This document shows, in pieces, positions 16,949 to 25,093 of a stretch of 64,000 nt of DNA; positions within the stretch are counted from its first letter, which is position 1, and each line of letters starts with the position of its first letter. Made by a program: the position numbers and the translations under genes. The notes beneath the pieces were generated by a model, which was not told the origin of the DNA, did not search any database, and saw only the letters and a list, made by a program, of their open reading frames with translations. This stretch comes from Hymenobacter rubidus. Its GTDB lineage: Bacteria > Bacteroidota > Bacteroidia > Cytophagales > Hymenobacteraceae. The DNA lies in the NCBI RefSeq assembly GCF_016734815.1, contig NZ_JAERQF010000012.1, positions 62,001 through 126,000 on the forward strand, in the 5' to 3' direction.

Positions 16949-19030
16949 TTATTCCCGCACAAACTGCCCGCGGCCCATTACTTCCGCCTCTTTGCTGAGT
17001 AGGCGCAGGTAGTAGAGGCCGGGCGCCAAGGCGTGCGTGTCGAGTTGAGGAGCAGCCATAGACTGGCGCATTACTACCCGGCCAGTGGCATCCAGCACCT
17101 CGGCGGTGAGGTTGGTAGCGGGCAAAGCAGTGAGTTGTAACTGGTCGTGGCAAGGGTTGGGATAGAGCGTGAGCAAGGGCGAGGTACCGGCAGTAGGCCG
17201 CACGGCCAACGCCAGCGAATTATCTCGCACAGCGGCTGACGCCGGCAGGTCCATCACCCACTGGTCGGGGTCGACGGCGATGCTGGCTACCGTGCCCGTG
17301 GCCGCAAACTGAAAGAACTGGATGGGCTGGCTTTGGTGCAGGCGCACGGTTTGGGTAGCGCCATTGGTAAAGGTGAGGCGGTAGTCAACGTCGGTATCGA
17401 AAAAAGGCGTGATGCCGGGCACCGAGGCCGTTTCGTTCACCCTAAGCACGACGGCGCTGCCAATCTGGTTCCAGCGCGCATTGAACGTGGGGTAGCCTTG
17501 GCCCCGGAACCATTGCTGGAAAAAATAGCCGAGCGACCGGCCCGCCTCCGCCTCAAAAATAGCCTGCAGGTTGGCCGTGCGGGCCGTAGAGCCGGCATAC
17601 TGGGTTTGGTAAGTGCGCAGGGCCCGGAAAAACTTGGTATCGTCGTTCAGCAAATACCGAAGCATGTGAATGACGCCCGCGCCTTTCTTGTAGCTCAGGT
17701 AATAATCAAAAATGCGGTTGACGTTGGTGGTATCGGGCACGAAGATGGTGCCGGAGCTGTACTGGGCATACTGGTGGGCATTGTTCATCCAGTTGCGGGC
17801 ATTGGCGGGCGTATCGAAGGCTTGCAGCGACAGGTATTCGCCGTAGGAAGCGAAGCTTTCGTTGAGCCAGATATCCTGCCAGCCGGCGCAGGTCACGTTG
17901 TCGCCAAACCACTGATGAAACAGCTCGTGGGCCGTGAGGGTAAAGTCGAATCCGTCCTGCGAAGTCATTGTTTGGTGCTCCATGCCGCCGTAGATGGGCA
18001 CCATGGTGTGGCCGTATTTCTCGTTGGCAAACGGGTACATACCGGCCAGCGTCGAGTAGTTTTCGATGAAGCCCGGCGTCAGGTCGATGCGGTTCTGCCA
18101 GTACGTTAAGTAGTTCTGGTCGTAAACGTAGTTGACGATGGGAATCGTGGGCCCGCCGGTCGGGTGGGCATAGTTGATGTACTGGACGTAGGGCGCGATT
18201 GAAACCGAAATCAGGTAATAATCAATGGGATGGCGCGACTTCCATTCGTAGCGCACCTTGTTGTTGGGCAGTGGCACGGTGCGCACCAGCGCGCCGTTGG
18301 AGCCCACTTTGTTGGGCAGCGTGGTGGTCACCCACACGTCGCTGGAATCGGCTTTGTCGGTGAGTACCTGCTTACACGGAAACCACTCGTGCGCCGAGTA
18401 CGGCTCCGAGAGCGACCATGTCACATTATAAGCAAAAGTGGGCGCGCCGGAATACGTATCGAGGTGCACGGTATTGGTGGTGCTCAGTCCGTTGCCAATG
18501 GCGGCGGAATTGCCGCTCGGCGCGGTGCCGTGGTAGTAAATGCGCGCATCGGCCAGGGTGCCGGCGGCGGCAGGCGCGGCCAGCCGGGCCGTCACGTCGT
18601 AGCCCGAGCGGCGGATGCCGGGCGAGCGCCGCCCATTCACCACCACCGAGTCGATGAGCAGCGTGGCCGTGCCGGCAGGCGAGCCTGCCGGGGCCTGGTA
18701 CAGCTCAAACGCCAGCGAATCGAGCGCCTGGCTGCGCACCAGCACCCGCATCCACACCGAGCCCACCACGTTCAGGGAAGTATTTTCCATGGCCACGTCC
18801 AGCTTGTAGTACTTCACGTCGTAGCGCTCCATCTTAGCGCGGTGCGAAACCGACGAAGTGGCCGGGCGCTGGGCGCTGCGCACGTGGGCGGCCGCGCATT
18901 TCATGCCGGCATCCAGGTCGATGGTGGTGCGGGCAAAAGCGGCCGGGGCGCCTCCCGCCTGTTGGGCATGGCCAGGGCCGATGGAAGCCACCAGGCAACC
19001 AATTAAACACACGTAACGAAGGAGTTGCAT
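16949..19030 (-). CDS. Secreted M1 family metallopeptidase with T9SS type A sorting domain
   Basis: A 693-aa secreted aminopeptidase. Signal peptide about residues 1-22 (MQLLRYVCLIGCLVASIGPG, then HAQQ). The N-terminal beta domain is followed by the M1 catalytic motif HELFHQWFGDNVTC with H368, E369 and H372, and the third zinc ligand Glu in WLNESFASYGEYLS. An upstream GGMEHQTM corresponds to the exopeptidase loop, with Glu. The C-terminal 75 residues (LTLYPNPCHDQLQLTALPAT ... LAPGLYYLRLLS) form a T9SS type A sorting domain, so the protein should be exported across the outer membrane. It differs from the permease-linked M1 domain at 1570-5241. Confidence 0.93.
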   Translation of the reverse strand: MQLLRYVCLIGCLVASIGPGHAQQAGGAPAAFARTTIDLDAGMKCAAAHVRSAQRPATSSVSHRAKMERYDVKYYKLDVAMENTSLNVVGSVWMRVLVRSQALDSLAFELYQAPAGSPAGTATLLIDSVVVNGRRSPGIRRSGYDVTARLAAPAAAGTLADARIYYHGTAPSGNSAAIGNGLSTTNTVHLDTYSGAPTFAYNVTWSLSEPYSAHEWFPCKQVLTDKADSSDVWVTTTLPNKVGSNGALVRTVPLPNNKVRYEWKSRHPIDYYLISVSIAPYVQYINYAHPTGGPTIPIVNYVYDQNYLTYWQNRIDLTPGFIENYSTLAGMYPFANEKYGHTMVPIYGGMEHQTMTSQDGFDFTLTAHELFHQWFGDNVTCAGWQDIWLNESFASYGEYLSLQAFDTPANARNWMNNAHQYAQYSSGTIFVPDTTNVNRIFDYYLSYKKGAGVIHMLRYLLNDDTKFFRALRTYQTQYAGSTARTANLQAIFEAEAGRSLGYFFQQWFRGQGYPTFNARWNQIGSAVVLRVNETASVPGITPFFDTDVDYRLTFTNGATQTVRLHQSQPIQFFQFAATGTVASIAVDPDQWVMDLPASAAVRDNSLALAVRPTAGTSPLLTLYPNPCHDQLQLTALPATNLTAEVLDATGRVVMRQSMAAPQLDTHALAPGLYYLRLLSKEAEVMGRGQFVRE

Positions 19031-19221
19031 AAGTTGGGCTGGAAACGGAACAAGTTAGGATAGGGCCGGGTTGAACGGCCAGCGACTCGAATGCCGAAGG
19101 TACAGCAGGCACCCGAAAATACCTGCACGTCGGCTTCGCGCAGCGTGCTTGCCAGGAACGCGCAAAGCTTGCTCTAAAGTTGAGGTTGATGGCCGTATAT
19201 TTCGGCTTAAATCAGGATAAA

Positions 19222-21507
19222 ATGCGCTTATTTCTTTATTCTGTCTCTGCCCTTGTGCCTTGTAGTCGGTCCACCTGGGCTGGTTGGCTACTACTCGTGT
19301 GCAGCCTGCTGGCCCTGGCCAGACCCGCACGGGCCACGCACATCGTGGGCGGCGAGATGGAGCTGGTGCACAATTCCGGAGAGTCTTACACTCTGATACT
19401 CAACCTGTACTTTGATGCGGTAAACGGTAGTGCCGGCGCCCTCGATGCCAGCCTGACGGCCAGTATCTTCGACAAAGCCAACAACAGCCGCATGCAGAAC
19501 GTGGTGTTGCCCCTCATCAGCAACACCTTTGTTAACTACACCAACCCCGCCTGCGCCCAGCCCACGCTCAGCACCCGCAAGCTGGTGTATAGCACCCTCA
19601 TCACTTTACCGGCCAACACCTACACCAGCACCAGCGGCTATTATGCGGCCGTGGAACGCTGCTGCCGCAACAGCTCCATCAGCAACATCGACAAGCCCTT
19701 CGATGCGGCCCAGACGTTCTACCTGGAATTCCCGGCCGTGGTGCGACGCGGCCAGCCGTTTTTCGACTCGACGCCGCGCATATTTCCACCCCTGGCCGAC
19801 TACGCCTGCCGCAACGAGCTGTTTTACTACGACTTTGGTGGAACAGATGCCGATGGCGACTCGCTGGTGTACGACCTGGTGACCCCGCTCAACGGCCATG
19901 CCACCGGGGCCTCGCCCAAACCCGCCGGGGCCGACCCCGCCCCCTACGCTCCCATTACCTGGAACCCCGGGCTGAGCACGACCAACCAGATTCCGGGTGC
20001 CCCGACGCTGGGCATCAACCGGGCTACGGGCCGCCTCACGGTGCGGCCCACCAACATCGGCTTGTTCGTGTTCGGCGTGCGTTGCTCGGAGTACCGCAAG
20101 GGCGTAAAAATTGGCGAATCGCGCCGCGATTTCCAGCTCATGGCCTTGAATTGCCCCGTCAACAGCAAGCCCAAAATGTTGATGCAGGCCAACCCCAACA
20201 GCCCGGTTCTCTACCGCCCCGGTCGCGACACCCTGCATTTTGCACCCACCAGCAACCATTGCGTCCGCCTGCGTTTCACCGACCCCGACCCGGCCTCGCG
20301 CCTGACGCTGTCGCTGAGCCCGGTCAACTTCACGGCCCCGCTCCCCACGTTTACAACGGCTTCGAGCGGCGTGGTGCGCAGCCCCGGCGCGCCCGATACC
20401 CTCACGGCCACGCTCTGCTTCCCGGTGTGCACCAACACCAAGGGCCGGGTCTTTTTGCTCGATGTGGTGGTGGGCGACGACGGCTGCAGCCTGCCCAAGC
20501 GCGACACCATTCGGATTGCCTTCACATCGGTACCGCCGCCCAATTCGCCGCCATCCCTCACCACCACGGCCGGACCTGCCCTGCCGCTGCACGCGCGCGT
20601 GGGCGATTTGGTGTCGTTCGACATCGCCGGCACCGACCCCGACAACGACCCCGTGGTGCTGGAGATGAGCGGCCAGGGCTTTAGTCCCACCGCCTTGGGC
20701 GCCACCCTCACGCAAGCCACGGCGGGCACGCAGCAGCGCGGCCACTTTGCCTGGCGCGTCGATTGCCGGGCGGTGGGGCCCGACTCGTTATTCAACTTTC
20801 AGTTTACGGCCGCTACCTCGCCGTGCAGTGCGCGCGAGGTGGCCACGGTGACGGTACCCGTTGTGGTGCACTACCGCAACCTGCCGCCCGCGCTTACCGC
20901 CAACCCGGTGTTTGCGCCGCCCGTTGCGCCAAATCCGCTGCCCGTTGTGCGCCTGCTCCTGGGCGAAACGTTCACCGCCAACTTTACGGGCCTCGACCCC
21001 GACCGCGACGGGCTGACCCTAACGGCCACAGCCAGCGACGAAAACTTCTCGCTGGCCGAAGCCGGCATGCGCTTCACGGCCCAAAACGGGGTGGGCACGG
21101 CCACGGGCACGTTTACCTGGGACGCGAGCTGTGCGGCAGTCAACCTGCGCCGCAACCTCGACGTTACGTTTCAGCTGGTAGACGCCACCTGCAAGCCCCT
21201 GCCCCAGCAGCTCAAGGCACGGTTTGAAGTCATTCGGCCGGCCTCGCCGGACCTGCGCCTCTACAACATCATCACGCCTAACCACGACGGCATCAACGAC
21301 GAATTCCAGCTGCCGGAGCTGCCCCTTGATTTTTGCGATGAGCGGTTTGCGGGCGTTAAGATATTTTCCCGTTGGGGCCAGGAAGTGTATTCCTCCGATG
21401 ACCGGAATTTTCACTGGCCCGGCCAGGGCAATGGCGCCCTGTACTATTACCTGGTTACGTACACCGATGGGCGCAAGTACAAAGGCTGGCTGGAAGTAAA
21501 GCCGTAA
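19222..21507 (+). CDS. Gliding-motility-associated C-terminal domain (T9SS type B) secreted protein
   Basis: A 761-aa protein. The ATG at 19222 gives a signal sequence (MRLFLYSVSALVPCSRSTWA, hydrophobic to about residue 35). The mature protein starts ATHIVGGEMELVHNSGESYT, a common opening of large Bacteroidota surface proteins, followed by several immunoglobulin-like or cadherin-like stretches with paired Asp motifs (GTDADGDSLVYD, GTDPDNDPVVLEM, GLDPDRDGLTLTA) that could bind calcium. The last 90 residues (YNIITPNHDGINDEFQLPEL ... IFSRWGQEVY ... YYYLVTYTDGRKYKG) are the type B sorting domain. It is divergent from the M1 peptidase gene; both products are T9SS cargo. Confidence 0.9.
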   Translation: MRLFLYSVSALVPCSRSTWAGWLLLVCSLLALARPARATHIVGGEMELVHNSGESYTLILNLYFDAVNGSAGALDASLTASIFDKANNSRMQNVVLPLISNTFVNYTNPACAQPTLSTRKLVYSTLITLPANTYTSTSGYYAAVERCCRNSSISNIDKPFDAAQTFYLEFPAVVRRGQPFFDSTPRIFPPLADYACRNELFYYDFGGTDADGDSLVYDLVTPLNGHATGASPKPAGADPAPYAPITWNPGLSTTNQIPGAPTLGINRATGRLTVRPTNIGLFVFGVRCSEYRKGVKIGESRRDFQLMALNCPVNSKPKMLMQANPNSPVLYRPGRDTLHFAPTSNHCVRLRFTDPDPASRLTLSLSPVNFTAPLPTFTTASSGVVRSPGAPDTLTATLCFPVCTNTKGRVFLLDVVVGDDGCSLPKRDTIRIAFTSVPPPNSPPSLTTTAGPALPLHARVGDLVSFDIAGTDPDNDPVVLEMSGQGFSPTALGATLTQATAGTQQRGHFAWRVDCRAVGPDSLFNFQFTAATSPCSAREVATVTVPVVVHYRNLPPALTANPVFAPPVAPNPLPVVRLLLGETFTANFTGLDPDRDGLTLTATASDENFSLAEAGMRFTAQNGVGTATGTFTWDASCAAVNLRRNLDVTFQLVDATCKPLPQQLKARFEVIRPASPDLRLYNIITPNHDGINDEFQLPELPLDFCDERFAGVKIFSRWGQEVYSSDDRNFHWPGQGNGALYYYLVTYTDGRKYKGWLEVKP

Positions 21508-21545
21508 TGACGCTGGCCCGTGCCTCCAAAGCGCAACAGAGTTGC

Positions 21546-22199
21546 TTAGTATAGAAACAGGAAAACGGCAAAAAGCGCCACCCAGAGCACATCAATGAAG
21601 TGCCAATAAGTCCCCAGCATGCGTAGCTGGCGCCGGTGGTAAGGATTCCGGATAAATACCAGGGAGCGCACCGCGTCGCGGTCGGCATGCAACACGCGGA
21701 GCAGCATGGCCAGCAGAAAAATCATCCCGCCCAGCAAGTGCGCCACGTGCAGGGCCGATATCAGGTAGATAAACTGGCCACTGCTGTTGCTGAACTGTCC
21801 CTGAAACGGCACCCCGTTGGCCAATAGCTCGCGCCAGCCCAACACTTGCAAGCCCGCAAATACGCAGCCCAGCAGCAGCGTAGCGCCCAGGCAGCGGCCC
21901 AGGCTGCTGAGGTCGTCCTGCGCGTAGATTCGCGGTGCCTGGGCAATGGTGTAGCTACTGAGCACGAGCACAATGGTGCTGAGCGAAAAATAGCGGGGCA
22001 GCGAATGCAGGCCCGTGGGCACGCCGCTGCGCAACCGCGTAGCCGTGTAGGCCACCACCAGCAGCACAAACATGATGCTGATGGCGACCAACGCCAGGTA
22101 CAGCGCAACTTGCATCGGTGGCATGCGCTCGATGCGGGCAAATGGCGACGGGCGCCGCCGCGCACCAATGTAATTTCTGGGGTCCTGCTCGGAGTTCAT
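21546..22199 (-). CDS. Cytochrome c oxidase subunit III family protein (orphan)
   Basis: A 217-aa inner-membrane protein with five predicted membrane helices, the shortened form of heme-copper oxidase subunit III. Characteristic segments are ALHVAHLLGGMIFLLAMLLR and the end RMLGTYWHFIDVLWVALFAVFLFLY, with conserved His and Trp. Subunit III stabilises the oxidase rather than catalysing electron transfer. No subunit I, II or IV gene or heme A synthesis gene lies nearby, so it is an orphan that must join an oxidase encoded elsewhere, or be an extra paralogue. It is convergent with the type B sorting protein, 38 bp apart. Confidence 0.9.
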   Translation of the reverse strand: MNSEQDPRNYIGARRRPSPFARIERMPPMQVALYLALVAISIMFVLLVVAYTATRLRSGVPTGLHSLPRYFSLSTIVLVLSSYTIAQAPRIYAQDDLSSLGRCLGATLLLGCVFAGLQVLGWRELLANGVPFQGQFSNSSGQFIYLISALHVAHLLGGMIFLLAMLLRVLHADRDAVRSLVFIRNPYHRRQLRMLGTYWHFIDVLWVALFAVFLFLY

Positions 22200-22282
22200 G
22201 GGGCTGTGCCAAGGGGTGTACTAGCCAAACTAAACGGGGTGAAATTAGTTGCACTCCCCTGATTTGAACCCAGGCCCTGTAA

Positions 22283-22315
22283 CCCGTCACGCCTCAACAA
22301 GCTCTGCATGACGGG
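22283..22315. repeat. Imperfect hairpin between minus-strand genes
   Basis: CCCGTCA / TGACGGG outer stem with a partly paired interior. It lies 10 bp past the stop of the hypothetical gene at 22326 and may end that transcript, but there is no T tract. Confidence 0.5.
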
Positions 22316-22325
22316 CACACCATTC

Positions 22326-22664
22326 TTACCGAAAAAAAGACCCAATCTTGCCGATAACCGCGTTCAGGGTAATCTTGGGCGTGCGCTGCACGCCGAACGT
22401 GACGTAGGTTTTGCCCCCCACGCGCAGGTCGAGCACCCAGCCCAGTTGCCGCGCCAGGTCGTTGAGCTGCTGCAAGGGGTCGGGGCCCGGCGGCTTGGGC
22501 GCCTTGGCAGCCCCCGGCACCTTGGGCGGACCGGCCGTAAGCTCATCAAGCACCTGCTGGCTGGGAATATTGAGGATGAGGTAGGTGCCGGCCGCGGCCA
22601 GCTGCAGCGCATGGCCGTTCCAGGTAATGACCAGCTGCGCCTCGATTTCGAGCGTACTAGGCAC
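22326..22664 (-). CDS. Hypothetical protein, second gene of an overlapping pair
   Basis: About 112 aa if it starts at the GTG at 22664, which overlaps the stop of the previous gene in the arrangement GTGCCTAG; this suggests translational coupling. A longer start at 22724 (GTG) is open too. The protein has no signal peptide. Visible features are LEIEAQLVITWNGHALQLAAAG, a Pro-rich linker (GPPKVPGAAKAPKPPGPDP) and a C-terminal half with RQLGWVLDLRVGGKTYVTFG. I do not recognise a family. The partner upstream shares the style of an acidic N-terminus and a beta-rich core, so both could belong to one complex or be two halves of one ancestral protein. Confidence 0.55.
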   Translation of the reverse strand: MPSTLEIEAQLVITWNGHALQLAAAGTYLILNIPSQQVLDELTAGPPKVPGAAKAPKPPGPDPLQQLNDLARQLGWVLDLRVGGKTYVTFGVQRTPKITLNAVIGKIGSFFR

Positions 22665-22905
22665 CGGCGTCGGGGCGGCTGGCGGGAAGCTGCGGGGCAG
22701 CGGGGGCGCTGGCCTGGTCGCCACGGGTGCGGATGCGAACCGAACCGTTCAGCTTCCAGGTGGCAGCCGGGGCGTTGGGATTTTGCGGATTAGGCACTTG
22801 CAGCTCCATTTGGTCGAAAGCGCAGCTTAGCTCGACGCCGCCCGAGAGCTTACCAAGGAGCGAAGCGGCCATATCGGCCCAGTTGGGAGAGGAAGAATCG
22901 GGCAT
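22657..22905 (-). CDS. Hypothetical protein, first gene of an overlapping pair
   Basis: 82 aa from the ATG at 22905 (MPDSSSPNWADMAASLLGKL). It is soluble, with a short amphipathic N-terminus, the core GGVELSCAFDQMELQVPNPQ and WKLNGSVRIRTRG, and a Pro/Ala-rich end. A longer open frame extends upstream but lacks sense for this product. Not recognised. It overlaps the following gene by 8 bp. Confidence 0.55.
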   Translation of the reverse strand: MPDSSSPNWADMAASLLGKLSGGVELSCAFDQMELQVPNPQNPNAPAATWKLNGSVRIRTRGDQASAPAAPQLPASRPDAGA

Positions 22906-23133
22906 AAGAACTTTTAGGTTGAGGTGAGGAGGAGGCAGGCCTTGCTTGGTAGCCAACGGGCCCGCAAAATACGACCCTGTGCCGCTAACGCAACCCAACG
23001 GCCGAGGTTGCCACCGGAAGCTCGGCTTACCTCTGCGGTGCTGGTTAGTGGCAGGCCCGTTGCGGATGATTATTGCAGCGCATCGTTCCGGCTTTAGGAG
23101 GTTTTGGGAATCGCAACACGCCCCGGCGCGGTC

Positions 23134-23141
23134 TACCTTTG
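23134..23141 (+). promoter_or_regulatory. -7 box TACCTTTG upstream of the HMG-CoA lyase gene
   Basis: Exact TAnnTTTG followed by CG, 31 bp before the ATG. The nearest upstream TTTG is too far (about 27 bp) for a standard -33 element. Confidence 0.55.
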
Positions 23142-23172
23142 CGCCTCCACTCCCGCCCCTCCTTCTTTTGCC

Positions 23173-24024
23173 ATGAAGCTCATCGAATGCCCGCGCGATG
23201 CCATGCAGGGCCTCCACGAATTTATTCCGACCGCCACCAAAACTGCCTACCTCAACGCCCTGCTGCAAGTGGGCTTCGACACGCTGGATTTTGGCTCGTT
23301 CGTGTCGCCCAAGGCCATTCCGCAGTTGCGCGACACGGCTGAGGTGCTGGCCGGCCTGGACCTGAGCACCACCCGCACCAAGCTGCTCGCCATTGTAGCC
23401 AACCTGCGCGGGGCCGAAATCGCCGCCCAACACCCCGAAATCAGCTACCTGGGCTTCCCGTTATCGGTGTCTGAAACCTTCCAGCGGCGCAATACCAACC
23501 AAAGCACCGCCGAGGCCCTGGCCGATGTAGCGGCCATGCACGCCCTGTGCGAGCGCACCGGTAAAACGCTGGTTGTATACCTCTCCATGGGCTTCGGCAA
23601 CCCCTACGGCGATGCCTGGAGCCCCGAAATCGTGGCCGATTTCACGCGGCACCTGTCGGCACTGGGCATCCGCATCGTGGCGCTGTCGGACACGGTGGGC
23701 ACTTCCAGCGCGGCCACAATTGCGCCCTTGTTTGCCACGCTTATTCCGGCCTATCCGGCCATTGAGTTTGGGGCCCACCTGCACACCACGCCCGCTACCT
23801 GGCGCGAAAAAGTAAGCGCCGCCTACCAGGCCGGCTGCCGTCGCTTCGATGGCGCCATTGGCGGCTTTGGTGGCTGCCCAATGGCTGCCGATGAGCTGAC
23901 GGGCAACATGGCCACGGAAAACCTGGTGGCTTTTCTGGAGGAGGAAGGCGTAGATTCGGGGCTAGATTTGACGGCTTTTGCGCAGGCACATGCGACAGCG
24001 CGCAGCGTCTTTGCATTTCATTAA
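23173..24024 (+). CDS. mvaB: Hydroxymethylglutaryl-CoA lyase
   Basis: A 283-aa member of the HMGL-like (DRE-TIM) family, expected to split 3-hydroxy-3-methylglutaryl-CoA into acetoacetate and acetyl-CoA, the last step of leucine breakdown. The ATG at 23173 starts MKLIECPRDAMQGLHEFIPT, in which ECPRDAMQ replaces the usual evxPRDGLQ. The YLGFPLSVSETFQRRN, ALSDTVGTSS and GAHLHTTP motifs supply metal and substrate contacts, and GGFGGCPMAADELTGNMATE holds the catalytic Cys loop. The start is preceded by a good TACCTTTG box. The next gene, 12 bp downstream, is a LutA-like protein, so they form an operon. Confidence 0.9.
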   Translation: MKLIECPRDAMQGLHEFIPTATKTAYLNALLQVGFDTLDFGSFVSPKAIPQLRDTAEVLAGLDLSTTRTKLLAIVANLRGAEIAAQHPEISYLGFPLSVSETFQRRNTNQSTAEALADVAAMHALCERTGKTLVVYLSMGFGNPYGDAWSPEIVADFTRHLSALGIRIVALSDTVGTSSAATIAPLFATLIPAYPAIEFGAHLHTTPATWREKVSAAYQAGCRRFDGAIGGFGGCPMAADELTGNMATENLVAFLEEEGVDSGLDLTAFAQAHATARSVFAFH

Positions 24025-24036
24025 TATCCTCGTTCA

Positions 24037-24780
24037 ATGGCTATTGTTGCCGATATCTTCATTCCCTGCTTCGTCGACCAGCTATATCCCACCACGGCTT
24101 TGAACATGGTGAAAGTGTTGGAAAAGGTCGGCGTCCGGGTCAGTTACAACCCCAACCAAACCTGCTGCGGCCAGCCAGCCTACAATGCCGGCTACGTACC
24201 TCAAAGCCGCGCTGTGGCGGAGAAATTTTTGCTGGATTTTGCCGCCCCTGCCGCTGCTGATACCCATTACATTGTCAGCCCCTCGGCTTCGTGCGTGGGC
24301 ATGGTGCGCAACAGCTACTCCGAGCTATTTGCCGGCACCGGCGAATTGCCGGCCTGCCAGGCAGTGCAGCGCCGCACATACGAATTAACCGAATTCCTCG
24401 TTGACGTGCTGGGCATTACGGCCATTCCCGGCGCTCAGTTGGCGGGCAAATACACCTACCACGATTCCTGTTCGGCCTTGCGTGAGTGCGGCATACGCGC
24501 CGCGCCGCGCCAGCTGCTGGACTCCGTGGCGGGACTGGAAAGAGTAGAAATGGCTGAAACAACCACTTGCTGCGGCTTCGGCGGCACGTTTGCGGTGAAG
24601 TTTGAGGCAATTTCCGTCGCCATGGCGCAGCAAAAAGTAGAACACGCCCTGGAAACCGGCGCCGACTTCCTGGTGAGCACCGACGTCAGTTGTTTGATGC
24701 ACCTGGAATCGTACATCAAAAAGGAAAAGCTGCCTCTTAAGTGCCTGCATGTGGCTGATGTGCTGGCGAGTGGGTGGTGA
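24037..24780 (+). CDS. LutA/YkgE-like (Fe-S)-binding oxidoreductase subunit
   Basis: A 247-aa protein with two CCG-type cysteine-rich domains: QTCCGQPAYNAGY near residues 45-57 and TTCCGFGGTFAVKFEA near residues 172-187, plus Cys at SASCVGM, HDSCSALRE and DVSCLMH. This arrangement is that of LutA/YkgE and the heterodisulfide reductase B family, which bind an iron-sulfur cluster. In lutABC operons it acts in L-lactate oxidation, but lutB and lutC are absent here and the partner is HMG-CoA lyase, so its substrate is open. It is 12 bp downstream of that gene. Confidence 0.87.
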   Translation: MAIVADIFIPCFVDQLYPTTALNMVKVLEKVGVRVSYNPNQTCCGQPAYNAGYVPQSRAVAEKFLLDFAAPAAADTHYIVSPSASCVGMVRNSYSELFAGTGELPACQAVQRRTYELTEFLVDVLGITAIPGAQLAGKYTYHDSCSALRECGIRAAPRQLLDSVAGLERVEMAETTTCCGFGGTFAVKFEAISVAMAQQKVEHALETGADFLVSTDVSCLMHLESYIKKEKLPLKCLHVADVLASGW

Positions 24781-24802
24781 AGGCAACTGTTGAGCAATTC
24801 GC

Positions 24803-25053
24803 CATTTCGTCATGCTGCGCTGGTCGAAGCATCGAAGCTGTTTAGAAAGTCTAATTTGCCTACACGTCTGTCATCCTGAGCGCAGCGAAGGACCTTATCC
24901 CGTCAAAATAGGCGTTGTTCTGACGGGATAAGGTCCTTCGCTGCGCTCAGGATGACAACGATTTTGACTTTCTAAACAGCTTCATCTCTACCGCAGTAGT
25001 AAATAATTACTTGCGCAGTAGAGATGCCTCGACCAGCGCGGCATGACGAAATG
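24803..25053. repeat. Type A palindrome A2, interrupted by element E2
   Basis: Outer arms 24803-24833 (CATTTCGTCATGCTGCGCTG then GTCGAAGCATC) and 24984-25053 (ATCTCTACCGC ... GATGCCTCGACCAGCGCGGC then ATGACGAAATG) form one palindrome if the 150-bp insert and one ATC are removed. The rejoined sequence GAAGCATCTCTACC equals the type A consensus. Confidence 0.9.
24834..24983. mobile_element. MITE-like element E2 (150 bp, 3-bp duplication ATC) nested in A2
   Basis: Termini GAAGCTGTTTAGAAAGTC and GACTTTCTAAACAGCTTC are perfect inverted repeats. ATC at 24831-24833 and 24984-24986 flanks it. Interior is a type B palindrome (GTCATCCTGAGCGCAGCGAA ... reverse complement). Confidence 0.93.
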
Positions 25054-25093
25054 TTTCAATAAATAGAAAGCCAAGCAATCAAGGCCCGATTCT

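Noticed and set aside
22225..22320. Possible tRNA on the minus strand (GGTTCAAATC followed by an acceptor-like end)
   Set aside because: A T-arm-like string is present, but no matching 5' acceptor strand, D-arm or anticodon stem can be built. At most a tRNA 3' fragment.
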